From contig JAAFKA010000028.1 in the NCBI GenBank assembly GCA_013299115.1, positions 1 to 60,159 on the forward strand: a DNA stretch of 60,159 bases, read 5' to 3'. The translations under genes and the position numbers were made by a program. Within the stretch, counting starts at the first letter, position 1, and each line of letters begins with the position of its first letter. The DNA is from Cytophagales bacterium. GTDB lineage: Bacteria > Bacteroidota > Bacteroidia > Cytophagales > Thermoflexibacteraceae. Below, piece by piece: positions 40,491 to 49,840 of this stretch. The notes under the pieces were generated by a model, which did not search any database, was not told the origin of the DNA, and was given only the letters and a program-made list of their open reading frames with translations.

Positions 40491-42980
40491 ATGAAAAAAT
40501 TTCTTGTTGCTGCTCTATTGTGTTTTGTTTCACTTGCTTTTGTGTGTCCTAAGTATTTGGATATACCGAATGAAATAATGGTTCTATTGGAAAAATATTA
40601 CACAACTTATCCTATCGAAAAGATTTATGTGCAAACTGATAAAACCTACTATGCTACAGGCGAAAAAATATGGTTTAAGGCAATTATGCGTTATGAAGAT
40701 ACTTTATTTGTAGATTCTTTGAGCAAAGTTTTATATGTAGAATTGCTCGATGCCGAGCATAAATTGATAGTGCAACGCACTTTACAGGTAGAAAACAACA
40801 CTGCTGTTGGAGATATTAGCCTATCGGATAGTTTGTTGGCTGGAAATTATGAATTGCGGGCTTATACTTCTTGGTTGTGTAATTTTGGAGAGGAAAGTTT
40901 TTTTCATAAAACCTTGAGTATTTTTCGCGCAACAACTAATAAAAATATAGCAACTGATACGCAAAATATTACATCTGAAAAATTTACAACATTAACGGGC
41001 AAACCTGTCTTACAATTTTTCCCCGAAGGCGGCGATATGGTAAAACTGTTGCGAAATCATGTAGCTTTTAAGGCAACAGATGGCGAAGGTAGAGGAATTT
41101 TTGTAGAAGGTGTTATTCAAAATGAAGAGGGTAAAATCTGTGCCAATTTCAAGAGCAATGAATTGGGCTTAGGGAGTTTTCGGATGGTGCCGCTGGGTAC
41201 GCCACTGACTGCCAAAATTGCTGGCACTAATGGCGATACATTGAGTTATCCTTTGCCTACTGTTTTGGAAAAGGGTTTGCTTTTATCTGTAACCCAACTG
41301 ACTAAAGATAGTCTAAAACTATTGTTGCAAAGCAATTTAGTAAGTTTTGAAAATAACAAAGAAAATTATTATTTAATTGCCCAGAGTGGCGGAAAAGTTG
41401 TGTTTACAGCCTCTACTTCACTCGAAAAACCAGTGCAAACTTTGGCTATTAGCACCAAAAATATACCCACAGGTGTCTTGCAGCTTAGTTTGATTGACGA
41501 AAATAAAATTCCGCACTGCGAAAGATTGGTTTTTATCAATCACCATGACGGTTTGCAGATTGGCTTGCAAGCCAACAAAACAGTTTATAAACCCAGAGAA
41601 AAAATACAACTCGATATCACCACCAACCCAAATAATAAGGCAGCCATCGAAGCAGAACTTTCTGTTTTGGTTGTTGATAACAATTTGGTTACCAGCCAAG
41701 AACACGAGGAAAATATTTTGACAAGGTTTTTGTTAGGTACAGAGCTAAGGGGCAAGATAGAAAATCCTGCCTACTATCTACAAAATACCGAGCAAGCCAA
41801 ACAAGCCCTCGATTATTTGATGATGACGCAAGGATTTCGCAGGTTTACGTGGCGTGAATTGTTGAATGGCAAAGCCCCAAATTTGACTTATCCCGTAGAA
41901 CAAAGTCTGGCACTTTCGGGCGTGGTGGTCAATTCAACCAATAGAAACAAACCAATAGAAAATGCTAATGTGAGTATGTTGCTTAACAATGATTTACGAA
42001 ATCCATTTTGGGCTTATACAAATAAGGAAGGCAAATTTATTTTGAGTGGTTTTAGCTTTTCAGATTCTATGCCTATTTTACTCACTGCTTTGGGCGAAAA
42101 AAACAATCAATATGTAAAAATAAACTTAGACAAAGCAGAACAAATTATTTCGACTTATCAAAGCATTAGCCCCAAAAGTACATTTAATAAAACAGCTTAT
42201 ATGAATGCCATACTTGAAAATAAATCATTTATGAAATCTTTTTATTTCGATAAAACTGTTACGGTCTTAGAAACAGTGGAAATAAAAGGTAAAAAGGAAG
42301 ATAAAGAGCCTGATTATCGCAAAAATACAGCAGTGGTACACACCAAATATGATGCCATCATAAAAGGTGATGAGGTTTTTCAAACTGTGCAAGGCTCTAA
42401 TGTTTTGTGGGCTTTACGTGGTAGAGTGGCAGGTCTTGAGGTTGGAGGTATTGAAGGAGACCCCAATTCAGCCCCCACTATTCGCATTCGAGGGCAAAAT
42501 ACTTTAGGAACTTATACAAATGCAGAACCTCTATATTTGTATGATGGCATACCTGTTACTGCTGCATTTTTTAGTTCAATTTCGTCAAATGATGTGGCAT
42601 CAATAGAAGTTCTAAAATCTGTTTCAAGCAGTGCTATTTATGGCAGTCGTGCTGCGAGTGGCGTGATTGCGGTGTATAGCAAAAAAGGTACGGCAAAAAA
42701 TCCGACCATCGTCTATCCAAATAAATTGCAGACTAAAATCAAGGGTTTTTATACAGCTCAAGAGTTTTTTAGCCCAAATTATGATACTTTGAAAATGCCA
42801 AATCCAGATACAAGAACTACCATTTATTGGAAGGGAAAGGTAAAAACAGACCAACAAGGCAGAGCAAGCCTTAGTTTTTTTGCTGCCGATTTGCCCACAA
42901 ATTACAAAATCATTGTAGAGGGAATTGCACAAAAAGGGCTGTTGTTGGGCAGGAAGGAGCAGGAGATTGGGATTAAGTGA
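40491..42980 (+). CDS. Exported MG2-like/TonB-plug protein without a barrel
   Basis: An 829-residue protein with a signal peptide (FLVAALLCFVSLAFVCP). The N-terminal half has macroglobulin-like MG2 strands (EKIYVQTDKTYYATGEKIWF, DSLLAGNYELRAYTSWL) and a second set at ~350-420. A carboxypeptidase-regulatory-type fold follows near 475-560. A TonB-receptor plug domain lies at ~613-735 (GSNVLWALRGRVAGLEVGGI, RIRGQNTLG, LYLYDGIPV, AIYGSRAASGVIAVY), then ~90 residues of strands. No 22-strand barrel follows, so it cannot be a channel itself. Such MG2-plus-plug proteins recur in Bacteroidota; the role is not established. No partner barrel gene is adjacent. Confidence 0.85.
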   Translation: MKKFLVAALLCFVSLAFVCPKYLDIPNEIMVLLEKYYTTYPIEKIYVQTDKTYYATGEKIWFKAIMRYEDTLFVDSLSKVLYVELLDAEHKLIVQRTLQVENNTAVGDISLSDSLLAGNYELRAYTSWLCNFGEESFFHKTLSIFRATTNKNIATDTQNITSEKFTTLTGKPVLQFFPEGGDMVKLLRNHVAFKATDGEGRGIFVEGVIQNEEGKICANFKSNELGLGSFRMVPLGTPLTAKIAGTNGDTLSYPLPTVLEKGLLLSVTQLTKDSLKLLLQSNLVSFENNKENYYLIAQSGGKVVFTASTSLEKPVQTLAISTKNIPTGVLQLSLIDENKIPHCERLVFINHHDGLQIGLQANKTVYKPREKIQLDITTNPNNKAAIEAELSVLVVDNNLVTSQEHEENILTRFLLGTELRGKIENPAYYLQNTEQAKQALDYLMMTQGFRRFTWRELLNGKAPNLTYPVEQSLALSGVVVNSTNRNKPIENANVSMLLNNDLRNPFWAYTNKEGKFILSGFSFSDSMPILLTALGEKNNQYVKINLDKAEQIISTYQSISPKSTFNKTAYMNAILENKSFMKSFYFDKTVTVLETVEIKGKKEDKEPDYRKNTAVVHTKYDAIIKGDEVFQTVQGSNVLWALRGRVAGLEVGGIEGDPNSAPTIRIRGQNTLGTYTNAEPLYLYDGIPVTAAFFSSISSNDVASIEVLKSVSSSAIYGSRAASGVIAVYSKKGTAKNPTIVYPNKLQTKIKGFYTAQEFFSPNYDTLKMPNPDTRTTIYWKGKVKTDQQGRASLSFFAADLPTNYKIIVEGIAQKGLLLGRKEQEIGIK

Positions 42981-43061
42981 ATGTAACTACCAAATTTTTT
43001 TTATTCATTATTTCAACTTTGTGCAATAAGACTAATGTAAGTTTTATTGCGGTTTTGGAGT

Positions 43062-43517
43062 TTAACATAAACCTAAAAAACAAAGTAAAAAGATGAAAAA
43101 GTCGTTAGAAAGTTTGAAAAGTAAGTTTGGACAGTTTGAAATTAAAGCCCACTCTGAAAGATATATTTTTGAGAAAATAGAAATAATTTGTTTTTCGCCT
43201 GATGAAAGTTTGCTTAAAGAAATTTCGCTATTCGTTATATCCGATTTTATGTAAATCTTAATAGCACTTTCGTCATAGAAAACTTTTTTATTAATAGACA
43301 TTATTAAGGTTTATTACATTTTAAAATTAACTCATTGATTATTAGGTAGTTACAAAACTCATAAAAATAAACCTTAATATAAAATATCTAAAACCTGCGT
43401 TTTCCCAAGTCCATTTTCACCCACTAAAATTTTAATATTTTCATCAAATGGAACATGCACGTCATTTGTGCCGAATAAGCCATAAATTGAAAAAGATTTT
43501 ATGCTGTTTGGTTTCAT
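43062..43517 (-). pseudogene. AAA-family ATPase, broken gene with a small inserted palindromic element
   Basis: The N-terminal piece starts MKPNSIKSFSIYGLF at 43517 and contains a Walker A motif (LVGENGLGKTQVLDILY) before a stop near 43376. A 76-base element bounded by 13-bp inverted repeats (ATTAAGGTTTATT) replaces what should follow. The frame then picks up as SAIKIYIKSDITNSEISLSK with the ABC-like signature LSSGEKQIISIFSK, and ends at 43062 with unrelated sequence. The long middle and the Walker B part are missing. The family is typical of defence-associated ATPases. Inactive. Confidence 0.82.
43303..43378. mobile_element. 76-bp inverted-repeat-bounded element inside the ATPase relic
   Basis: ATTAAGGTTTATT (43303-43315) and its exact complement AATAAACCTTAAT (43366-43378) bound a short AT-rich insert with no coding capacity. 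It looks like a miniature mobile element or deletion scar within the broken ATPase gene. Confidence 0.55.
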
Positions 43518-43576
43518 TTTGCGTTTTATTCTGGAAAACAAAATTAGTTAATTTAAGAAAATATAAAAATTCAATG

Positions 43577-43690
43577 TTATTTATTTTGCAAAGGCTTGTC
43601 AAAATACAAATAATCTCCTTCTTTCAGGTAAATATGAAAAGAATCTAAGCCTACTTTTATTCTACGCTGGTCTATGTTTGTCGCAAAAAC
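43577..43690 (-). pseudogene. 3' remnant of an unidentified protein-coding gene
   Basis: On the minus strand an open stretch without a start codon reads VFATNIDQRRIKVGLDSFHI and continues through YLKEGDYLYFDKPLQNK to a stop at 43577-43579. The residue mix and strand pattern look like real coding sequence. It lies directly upstream of the ATPase relic, so the two may be the remains of one operon. The family was not identified. Confidence 0.45.
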
Positions 43691-43721
43691 CCTCGGCAGG
43701 GCTGAAAAGCCACTGCCGAGG
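43691..43721 (-). terminator. Rho-independent terminator of the C25 protease gene
   Basis: The GC-rich stem CCTCGGCAG-GGCT / AGCC-CTGCCGAGG lies nine bases after the protease stop. Read on the minus strand it is followed by GTTTTTG. Confidence 0.88.
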
Positions 43722-43729
43722 TGGTTTTG

Positions 43730-46700
43730 CTACCTCATCAAATACATCTTGCCGTAGCCATTTTTAAAGAGGTTGTCGGCAGCTGTGCTGGCGTGTTCGT
43801 AGTCTTTGTTGGCAGCTTTTACATCTACTTTGTAGAGATACACACCGTTTGCCAATTTGTCGCCAAATTCATCTGTGCCGTCCCATGCGTAGTCCGTAAT
43901 GTTTGTACCTATGCGGAGGTTGCCCAAGTCTTCTTTAAACAAGGTTTTGACTACTTTACCTGTAATAGTCATAATTTGTACCCTAATTTGGTCTGGAATT
44001 TCGCCTGTGAGGGTAAAAACAAACCTCGTGTTGGTCGAAAACGGATTAGGATAGGGGTAGAAATTGCTAACCGTATTTTCGTTAATCACTTTGAAAGTAA
44101 CCGTATAAGGCAGTTTGCCCGATTCGTTGCCTGTTACGTCTTTGCCCTGAATGGTGAGGGTATAAGTGCCGTTTGCCAACTTGCTGGGTCTGTATTCTAT
44201 GCTAAACTTGTTGTTGTTAGCAGCCGAAGCAGGTGTCCAGACCAAATTGTTGTCGTTAAAATTGATACGGCGGGGCAGACAAGTTTCGCAACCTTTGAGG
44301 AAAATATCCATACCTGTTGTATCTTTTTTGAACAAAAATCTGTTTTCGTCTTTCAGTGTGATTAACACCAAAGGCGTTGCCGATACAATATCGCCATTTA
44401 AGAGGTGTTTGCCATCGAAAGCAACTTCCAATACAGGGTTAATGTCATCGGGTTTTACTCTAAAACGTGCTTCGAGAACATTGTTTTCATAAAACTGTTC
44501 GGCTTGGATTCGAGGATTGACAAAAACAGTCAATACATTATCTCCTTTGAAGTTCAAAGAATTGAGTTTTACCTCGATAGGTAAAAATTGGTTGCGTAGT
44601 AGCAATTTTTTTAACTTTTCTCTTATCACCGTATCACGTCCTGTGGTGGCGTTGCGTATGCGATACTGCACCCGCAAAGTATCAGGAAAATCATTGCCCG
44701 AAATATTAAGGAAATTGAATTTCAACTTGACTGTATCACCTTCTACTACTTGCAATACAGTGTTTTCTCTGTATGTGAGGGTGTCGTACAATAAAATTCC
44801 TTCGGGAACTTCCTTGTAAATTGCCTGCCAACGCTGTAATTGGTAAGGTGTTTTTCGCAAAGAGTCGGAAGTTTGCCATTTCATTCGCAAGTAAGGGCTT
44901 GTTTTGGCATCTATGTTGCGAATATCGAAGGCATCGGGTTTTACATTGCCAAAAAGCAAGGTTTCGTTGCCGTTAAAGTCCACGCCGTAAAGGTCTAAAC
45001 GCCATTTGTCTGTGGGGTTATCAAAACCTGTTACAGTTCTGAATACATTGCCCCAAGAGGCTGCGGGACCTATGAGGGTGGAGGTCGTGCTGCCATCGTA
45101 GGCTTGTCTGCGAATGAGGTAAGTCGTTTTCAATTCTCTGCCTGCGGGTGCTGCCTGTAACTGAATAGGTTGGGTATTGCCTTTTTGCCCTACGACAAAA
45201 AAACCTGTATTGGTTGGAATTTGTCGCAACGTATTAACAGACAAGCCTATGCTACTGCCCCATGTATTGAAACTTTGCATATCTATAAAGCCTGCGGGCA
45301 TTACCACTACATAATCTCCTTGTTTTACTTTATTCAGGTAATCTACAATGACATCTGGACTGTTTAAAGTGGCAATCAACGAGGCTGTACCACACACATT
45401 TCTTCCAAAATTGAAGTTACCGCCATCTAAAATAGGATTGTAAGGTTCTCCTGTCTGTTGGTCTATGGCAAGAAACAAAAATCTATCTCTGCTTCCTTGT
45501 GCAGTATTCACTGTGCAATTTGCCTCAAAAGCAAAGAGTTGGTCGTTAAATTTCATATAATAACCTCGCCACGCACCTGTAGCATCTACAGGAATAGCAT
45601 TTACTTCTATTTTGCTTATTACCTCTGGAAATACCCACCTACGGTTTTGCAAGTTTGGTGTTAGTGCTTTGTTGGTATTTTTTACATATTGTGGGGTGCG
45701 ACTTTGCGACCAACCACTGGGACTGTCTTTGATATAGACAAAAGAGGAATTTGTCCAAGTCGTGTCGTCTTCGGGGCGGAGGTCTGCATATCGAATACGC
45801 CAATAATAGACTGTGCTGTCGTTTGCTTTTATATCGGGCAGGAGGTTGGTAGTCCATTGCGAAATAATGTAACTTGTAACCACAGTATCTTTTCGGAAGG
45901 CACTGTTAAACAAATAGGACGTATCTAATTGGAAACGGTAGTTTCGTTCTCTTGTGAAGGCATCGGTATTTTGGGCAACAAAAAAGGCAGGTTGCTTGCT
46001 CACAATGCTAAATTCTTTGGGGGCTATGGGCAACATGGTTGCTTTTTTCAGTACCAAATTGAATACTGCTTTGTTATTATTTTCGTCCAATTCGTCTATT
46101 CTGTATTCAGAGTCAACCAAAATTTCAAATTGGTTTAGTCCAAAAGCCTTAGCCTTTACATCTTTGGGTGTAACAATGGTGTAACACAAGGTATCCACAT
46201 TGCGAATGGCTGCGTAGGTACGTGTGGGGTATTGGATAAACGAAAAATCGTTGAAAGTACGTTTTACGGATATAGTGAGTGGTTTATTTTCGTAAATTCC
46301 ATTGTTGGCAACTACCATACACAACTGAAAAGAGTCTAACGAAGCCGTTAATCTTTCATTATTAAAAGCCTTGACACTGATATTTTTATCTTCTATTGCA
46401 TAGTCGGGCTTGGGTACTTCGAATCTTTTGCCAAACATGACCACCGCAGGGTCACCTTGCAACAGCATTTGTTGAGCATGGGCTATACCTGGGGCGGTGT
46501 TGTGAACTATGTTATAACGGCGTATGCTTTCTTGCATAATATCGCCAATAGAGGCATTGGCAAATTTGCTATCACTAAAAGCTACTTGATAAAAATAACT
46601 TGTGTATTGATTGAGTTGCCCTGCTTCACCATAAAAGGTGTTTGCAAGGTAGAGCAAAGCTCCTTTGTCCAGTGTATTTATCCAATATTCGCTGGGAACT

Positions 46701-48769
46701 CGGTAGTCGGTGGAAGTACCTTCGGGTCTTACCTTAAATACATTGGCAGAACTACAACCGTTTTGCAAAATCATAGGGTATTTGCCTTTATTAACGTAGC
46801 CTGTCTGCGGATTATTAGGTACACCTATTTCGACATCGGAAAAGAAAGAACCAGAATGTCCAAACATCGTGATTAGACTCAGTCCTGCATTTAGTTCGTC
46901 TTTTATGTTAATCAGTTCTACATACTCACTGGTAGATTTGCGAATGGTCTTGACATTACTTCCTCTAAAACCATTGTCTGCTATTCCTTTGTACCCGTCT
47001 AAATAAACTTTAAATCGTTGATTTTCATTTTCATACGTGCCACCTGCTAAGTGCAAAATATTTTTTCGCCAAGCCAAATTAGAGGGCAAAGCCTCGTGTT
47101 CTTTTACTTTATTTAGGTAATTGATAACTTCTTGCGGAGTTTCGGCTACCAATCTACCCACAGGAATACTGGGAACAAAACGAGGGAAACCTTGCAAACC
47201 ATTGGTAAATTCGTTATCTGAGCTTGGGTAGCCAAAAGGTGGAATATAGTTCTTGTCAAGTCCTGTTCTGTAAAAATTTGTTAGTTGTACCCCTCTGCCT
47301 ACTATAAACATACCTTTGGGTTTGTAAATACTGTATTGCAAAGTATAATTGGCATAGCGGCGAAGTGCCAAAGGTGTAAAATAACCAAAAGAAAACTGGT
47401 CGTAAAGATCTTGAATATCTGCTACAGCTACGTTGAAACTGCCACCTGTATTAGCACTGCGGTAGTCTGCATAAGCCTGTATTGCATTGGGTATATTGCC
47501 AACGGGTTTCATTAAGCCTTTGTGCGAAATGATCAAATAATCACCAACCCGAACAGGATTCATAGTGGCTTTGGTTACAGAAAACGGTGCAAAAGGCTGA
47601 CTTTGAGCCAACAAAGTGCGGCGAGATTCTGTATTGGGTATAACGGCTGTGCGTTGCGACCCCGCACTGTCATAGCCTATGAGTCTGATGTTATATTCAT
47701 CTGTGATGTCGTAGATAATAGTTCGGTCAGGCACATTTTGAATATTGATTTTAGATTTACCTGCACTTTTGGCATCGAGGGTAAACTTGCGGTCATTTGC
47801 CTGTGCCATATTGAACCCTTGCCTATAAAATACTCTAAAATAGTTGGGTGCAATAGAAGAAAATGGGTGTGCCGAAGTATTGCTATAAGTAAGATTGAAA
47901 GTATTGGTATTTACAGAGTCGACAAAAGCATTGATTCTGCTGATGGAAAATCCTCTGAAACTTGCTTTGCCTATATTTTTATTGTTATAAAACAGACTCA
48001 TTTCGTGGGGAGCATTGGTAGCACCCGAAAAAACAGTTTCTGCTGAAACTCGGCTGTTGCTTATAAAATCTTCAAAATCAAATGGAATGGTAAGGGTTAC
48101 GCCTGTGTAAGAAGCATAGCCGCATACACCTTTGGTAGCCATGAAATGTGAAGTAACAATGCCTGTGGCTGCAAAATCTCTATATTGTGGAAGTACAGGC
48201 TCGTCAGGAAAGAAATTACCTCTATTGAAAGTCAAAGATGGCGAATAGACAATATCTTGGGTGTGCGAAGTTTCGGCAGGCAGAGCAGCATCTCTTTCAT
48301 AGACAAAAGTCATGCGTTTGGGCTGCTGCTGGGTGGTGGTCAAGAAATAATAGCCATAAGTGTCATACATCGCAATATAAGGATTAGCGTTGTCTTCGGG
48401 TCTATCATATAATTCGGTTTCTAAGCCAAAAATATTGCCTTTGCCCCAAAACTCTATGTAGTCTGTTCGGTCAAATTTACCATCTTGCTCGCCTACTACC
48501 CTAATGGCTACTTCTTTGCCCATGTGGAACAGTTGAAATCTGCGAGGGTCGGAGTCGACAGGAAATTCGGCACGCACTAACTGGTCGTAAGTTAGCCGAT
48601 AAATTCCTGCATTGCCTGTGCCTGTTTCATTGCCCAAAATCATTATCTTGGCATAAGGGTTGCCTTGCCGAATCCACTCATTACCAAAAGTGAGGGTTTG
48701 AGCAGTTAGTTGGTTGGCAAAACCAATGAATACACACAAGAGGAGGAAGAATGAATGAAGATGTCGCAT
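43730..48769 (-). CDS. Gingipain-family (C25) cysteine peptidase, 1679 residues, PorU-like
   Basis: An exported protein (signal peptide LCVFIGFANQLTAQ, cut near 24). An N-terminal beta-rich propeptide region (~25-400) precedes the Peptidase_C25 domain (~405-760), with the catalytic pair His638 (ITMFGHSGSFF) and Cys672 (MILQNGCSSANVF). About 800 residues of Ig-like and adhesin-like strands follow. The end is a FlgD-like Ig fold of the type used in type IX secretion C-terminal signals (FYPYPNPFSTNTRFVFTL, then WDGTDEFGDKLANGVYLYKV). The C25 family includes gingipains and the T9SS sortase PorU. It is longer than P. gingivalis PorU (~1158), porV is not adjacent, and PorU itself lacks such a tail, so it may be a secreted protease rather than the sortase. 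Confidence 0.88.
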   Translation of the reverse strand: MRHLHSFFLLLCVFIGFANQLTAQTLTFGNEWIRQGNPYAKIMILGNETGTGNAGIYRLTYDQLVRAEFPVDSDPRRFQLFHMGKEVAIRVVGEQDGKFDRTDYIEFWGKGNIFGLETELYDRPEDNANPYIAMYDTYGYYFLTTTQQQPKRMTFVYERDAALPAETSHTQDIVYSPSLTFNRGNFFPDEPVLPQYRDFAATGIVTSHFMATKGVCGYASYTGVTLTIPFDFEDFISNSRVSAETVFSGATNAPHEMSLFYNNKNIGKASFRGFSISRINAFVDSVNTNTFNLTYSNTSAHPFSSIAPNYFRVFYRQGFNMAQANDRKFTLDAKSAGKSKINIQNVPDRTIIYDITDEYNIRLIGYDSAGSQRTAVIPNTESRRTLLAQSQPFAPFSVTKATMNPVRVGDYLIISHKGLMKPVGNIPNAIQAYADYRSANTGGSFNVAVADIQDLYDQFSFGYFTPLALRRYANYTLQYSIYKPKGMFIVGRGVQLTNFYRTGLDKNYIPPFGYPSSDNEFTNGLQGFPRFVPSIPVGRLVAETPQEVINYLNKVKEHEALPSNLAWRKNILHLAGGTYENENQRFKVYLDGYKGIADNGFRGSNVKTIRKSTSEYVELINIKDELNAGLSLITMFGHSGSFFSDVEIGVPNNPQTGYVNKGKYPMILQNGCSSANVFKVRPEGTSTDYRVPSEYWINTLDKGALLYLANTFYGEAGQLNQYTSYFYQVAFSDSKFANASIGDIMQESIRRYNIVHNTAPGIAHAQQMLLQGDPAVVMFGKRFEVPKPDYAIEDKNISVKAFNNERLTASLDSFQLCMVVANNGIYENKPLTISVKRTFNDFSFIQYPTRTYAAIRNVDTLCYTIVTPKDVKAKAFGLNQFEILVDSEYRIDELDENNNKAVFNLVLKKATMLPIAPKEFSIVSKQPAFFVAQNTDAFTRERNYRFQLDTSYLFNSAFRKDTVVTSYIISQWTTNLLPDIKANDSTVYYWRIRYADLRPEDDTTWTNSSFVYIKDSPSGWSQSRTPQYVKNTNKALTPNLQNRRWVFPEVISKIEVNAIPVDATGAWRGYYMKFNDQLFAFEANCTVNTAQGSRDRFLFLAIDQQTGEPYNPILDGGNFNFGRNVCGTASLIATLNSPDVIVDYLNKVKQGDYVVVMPAGFIDMQSFNTWGSSIGLSVNTLRQIPTNTGFFVVGQKGNTQPIQLQAAPAGRELKTTYLIRRQAYDGSTTSTLIGPAASWGNVFRTVTGFDNPTDKWRLDLYGVDFNGNETLLFGNVKPDAFDIRNIDAKTSPYLRMKWQTSDSLRKTPYQLQRWQAIYKEVPEGILLYDTLTYRENTVLQVVEGDTVKLKFNFLNISGNDFPDTLRVQYRIRNATTGRDTVIREKLKKLLLRNQFLPIEVKLNSLNFKGDNVLTVFVNPRIQAEQFYENNVLEARFRVKPDDINPVLEVAFDGKHLLNGDIVSATPLVLITLKDENRFLFKKDTTGMDIFLKGCETCLPRRINFNDNNLVWTPASAANNNKFSIEYRPSKLANGTYTLTIQGKDVTGNESGKLPYTVTFKVINENTVSNFYPYPNPFSTNTRFVFTLTGEIPDQIRVQIMTITGKVVKTLFKEDLGNLRIGTNITDYAWDGTDEFGDKLANGVYLYKVDVKAANKDYEHASTAADNLFKNGYGKMYLMR

Positions 48770-48818
48770 GATAATTATAAGTTTTTTGAGGTCTTAATTA
48801 ATTTTCAAGTGATTTTGG

Positions 48819-48905
48819 TTTCTCAAAACCAAAATTCTAAACAAAGTTTCGGTTTTGAGAAACCGAAACCACATTTGAAATACTTTCAGTTGTAGCAACC
48901 GAAAG
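48819..48905. repeat. Cluster of small hairpins (dispersed repeat, copy 2)
   Basis: ATTTTGGTTT/AAACCAAAAT (about 48819-48840), GTTTCGGTTTT/AAACCGAAAC (about 48846-48870) and TTTCAGTTG-TAG-CAACCGAAA (about 48882-48902). They match the hairpins at 3528-3623 in reverse arrangement. The cluster is upstream of the C25 protease start. Confidence 0.7.
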
Positions 48906-48924
48906 CACAAATATAGAAATAACA

Positions 48925-48945
48925 CAAGCTAAAGCCTATGCTACA
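48925..48945. repeat. Dispersed motif AAGCTAAAGCCTATGCTACA
   Basis: A copy of a short sequence also present at ~1318-1337 and 23646-23664, each in a gap next to a gene. It is downstream of the SPFH gene here. Confidence 0.5.
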
Positions 48946-48954
48946 TTTTTTATT

Positions 48955-49821
48955 TTACTGCAAACTTTTAAACAAAGTTGGCGTTTGTCCATAAACAGGC
49001 AATTTGCCGTCCCATTTGTCTATATACATTTTTTGCAACAAAACAGGAGATAACGAACTGTTAATCAATTTGTTAGCATTTGCCTCTGACTCTGACCTTA
49101 TTCGCAAGGCTTCTGCTTCGCCTTTTGCCTCCTCTATTTTTTTCTGTGCCTCGGCTATGGTGCGTTGCTTTTCATTTTCGGCACGAATGGCATCTTGCAC
49201 TGCCTTAATCTTGGAATTAACAGCATCTTCCAAAGACGGTGGCATACGGACTTTGCCTATAATACCTACTTGACTGACTACAAAACCTGCACTGGTCATT
49301 TCTTTGATTAAAGAAAGTTTGACCTGTGCCTCGTACTCCGACCTTCTGGAAACCATGTCTTCTGCCGTATAGTTCGACGCCACCTGATTGTACGCATTGC
49401 GGACTAAGGTGCGGATAAATTCATTGGTTATTTTGGGCAATTCTTTGCGATATTTCCTAAATATTTCGGGTACTTTGGTTGGAATGACCTCATAATCAAG
49501 CCCTATGTCAAAAGAAAGACTCATACCGTCTTTGGTCGTAACGGTAAATTCCTCGTTAGTTGGGCTGTCTTCGGTAAGGCTGGCTGTCCAGACTTTGTGC
49601 TGCACAAAGGTCGGAAATTCGTGGACTTCGGTGGTCAAAGGATTGTACCAAACCATGCCACTTACTTCGGCTATGTCTTGTACGCCTTTGTCTGTGCCGT
49701 AGAGATTGACCTTGATGCCCACATGACCTGCATCTATGCGTGTGCAGCCAATGAACAAAGAGCTACAAAAGCCCAAGACAATGACAAGAAGGATAGGAAT
49801 AACTACTTTTTTGGTGTTCAT
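48955..49821 (-). CDS. SPFH/band 7 (prohibitin-like) membrane protein
   Basis: The start is the ATG of MNTKKVVIPI; 18 extra upstream codons run into a palindrome and are dropped. The 288-residue protein has an N-terminal membrane anchor (VVIPILLVIVLGFCSSLFIG, possibly with a lipobox Cys), then the SPFH domain (DAGHVGIKVNLYG, EFPTFVQHKVWTASL, TVTTKDGMSLSFDIGLDYEV). A long charged helix follows (AENEKQRTIAEAQKKIEEAK), the coiled-coil flotillin/prohibitin hallmark. Such proteins form ring-like membrane scaffolds and often modulate FtsH-type proteases. Its partner is not in the window. Between its start and smpB lies a nested palindrome. Confidence 0.88.
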   Translation of the reverse strand: MNTKKVVIPILLVIVLGFCSSLFIGCTRIDAGHVGIKVNLYGTDKGVQDIAEVSGMVWYNPLTTEVHEFPTFVQHKVWTASLTEDSPTNEEFTVTTKDGMSLSFDIGLDYEVIPTKVPEIFRKYRKELPKITNEFIRTLVRNAYNQVASNYTAEDMVSRRSEYEAQVKLSLIKEMTSAGFVVSQVGIIGKVRMPPSLEDAVNSKIKAVQDAIRAENEKQRTIAEAQKKIEEAKGEAEALRIRSESEANANKLINSSLSPVLLQKMYIDKWDGKLPVYGQTPTLFKSLQ

Positions 49822-49840
49822 GTTTTTTTGTTGTTTAACT

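Noticed and set aside
43721-44365. Long frame on the strand opposite the C25 protease
   Set aside because: It lies wholly inside the protease gene's end and terminator; residues are Phe/Val/Cys-rich, as expected of an antisense shadow.
47522-48046. Antisense frame of 174 codons in the C25 gene
   Set aside because: Mirror frame of a well-supported coding region; no start signal or domain.
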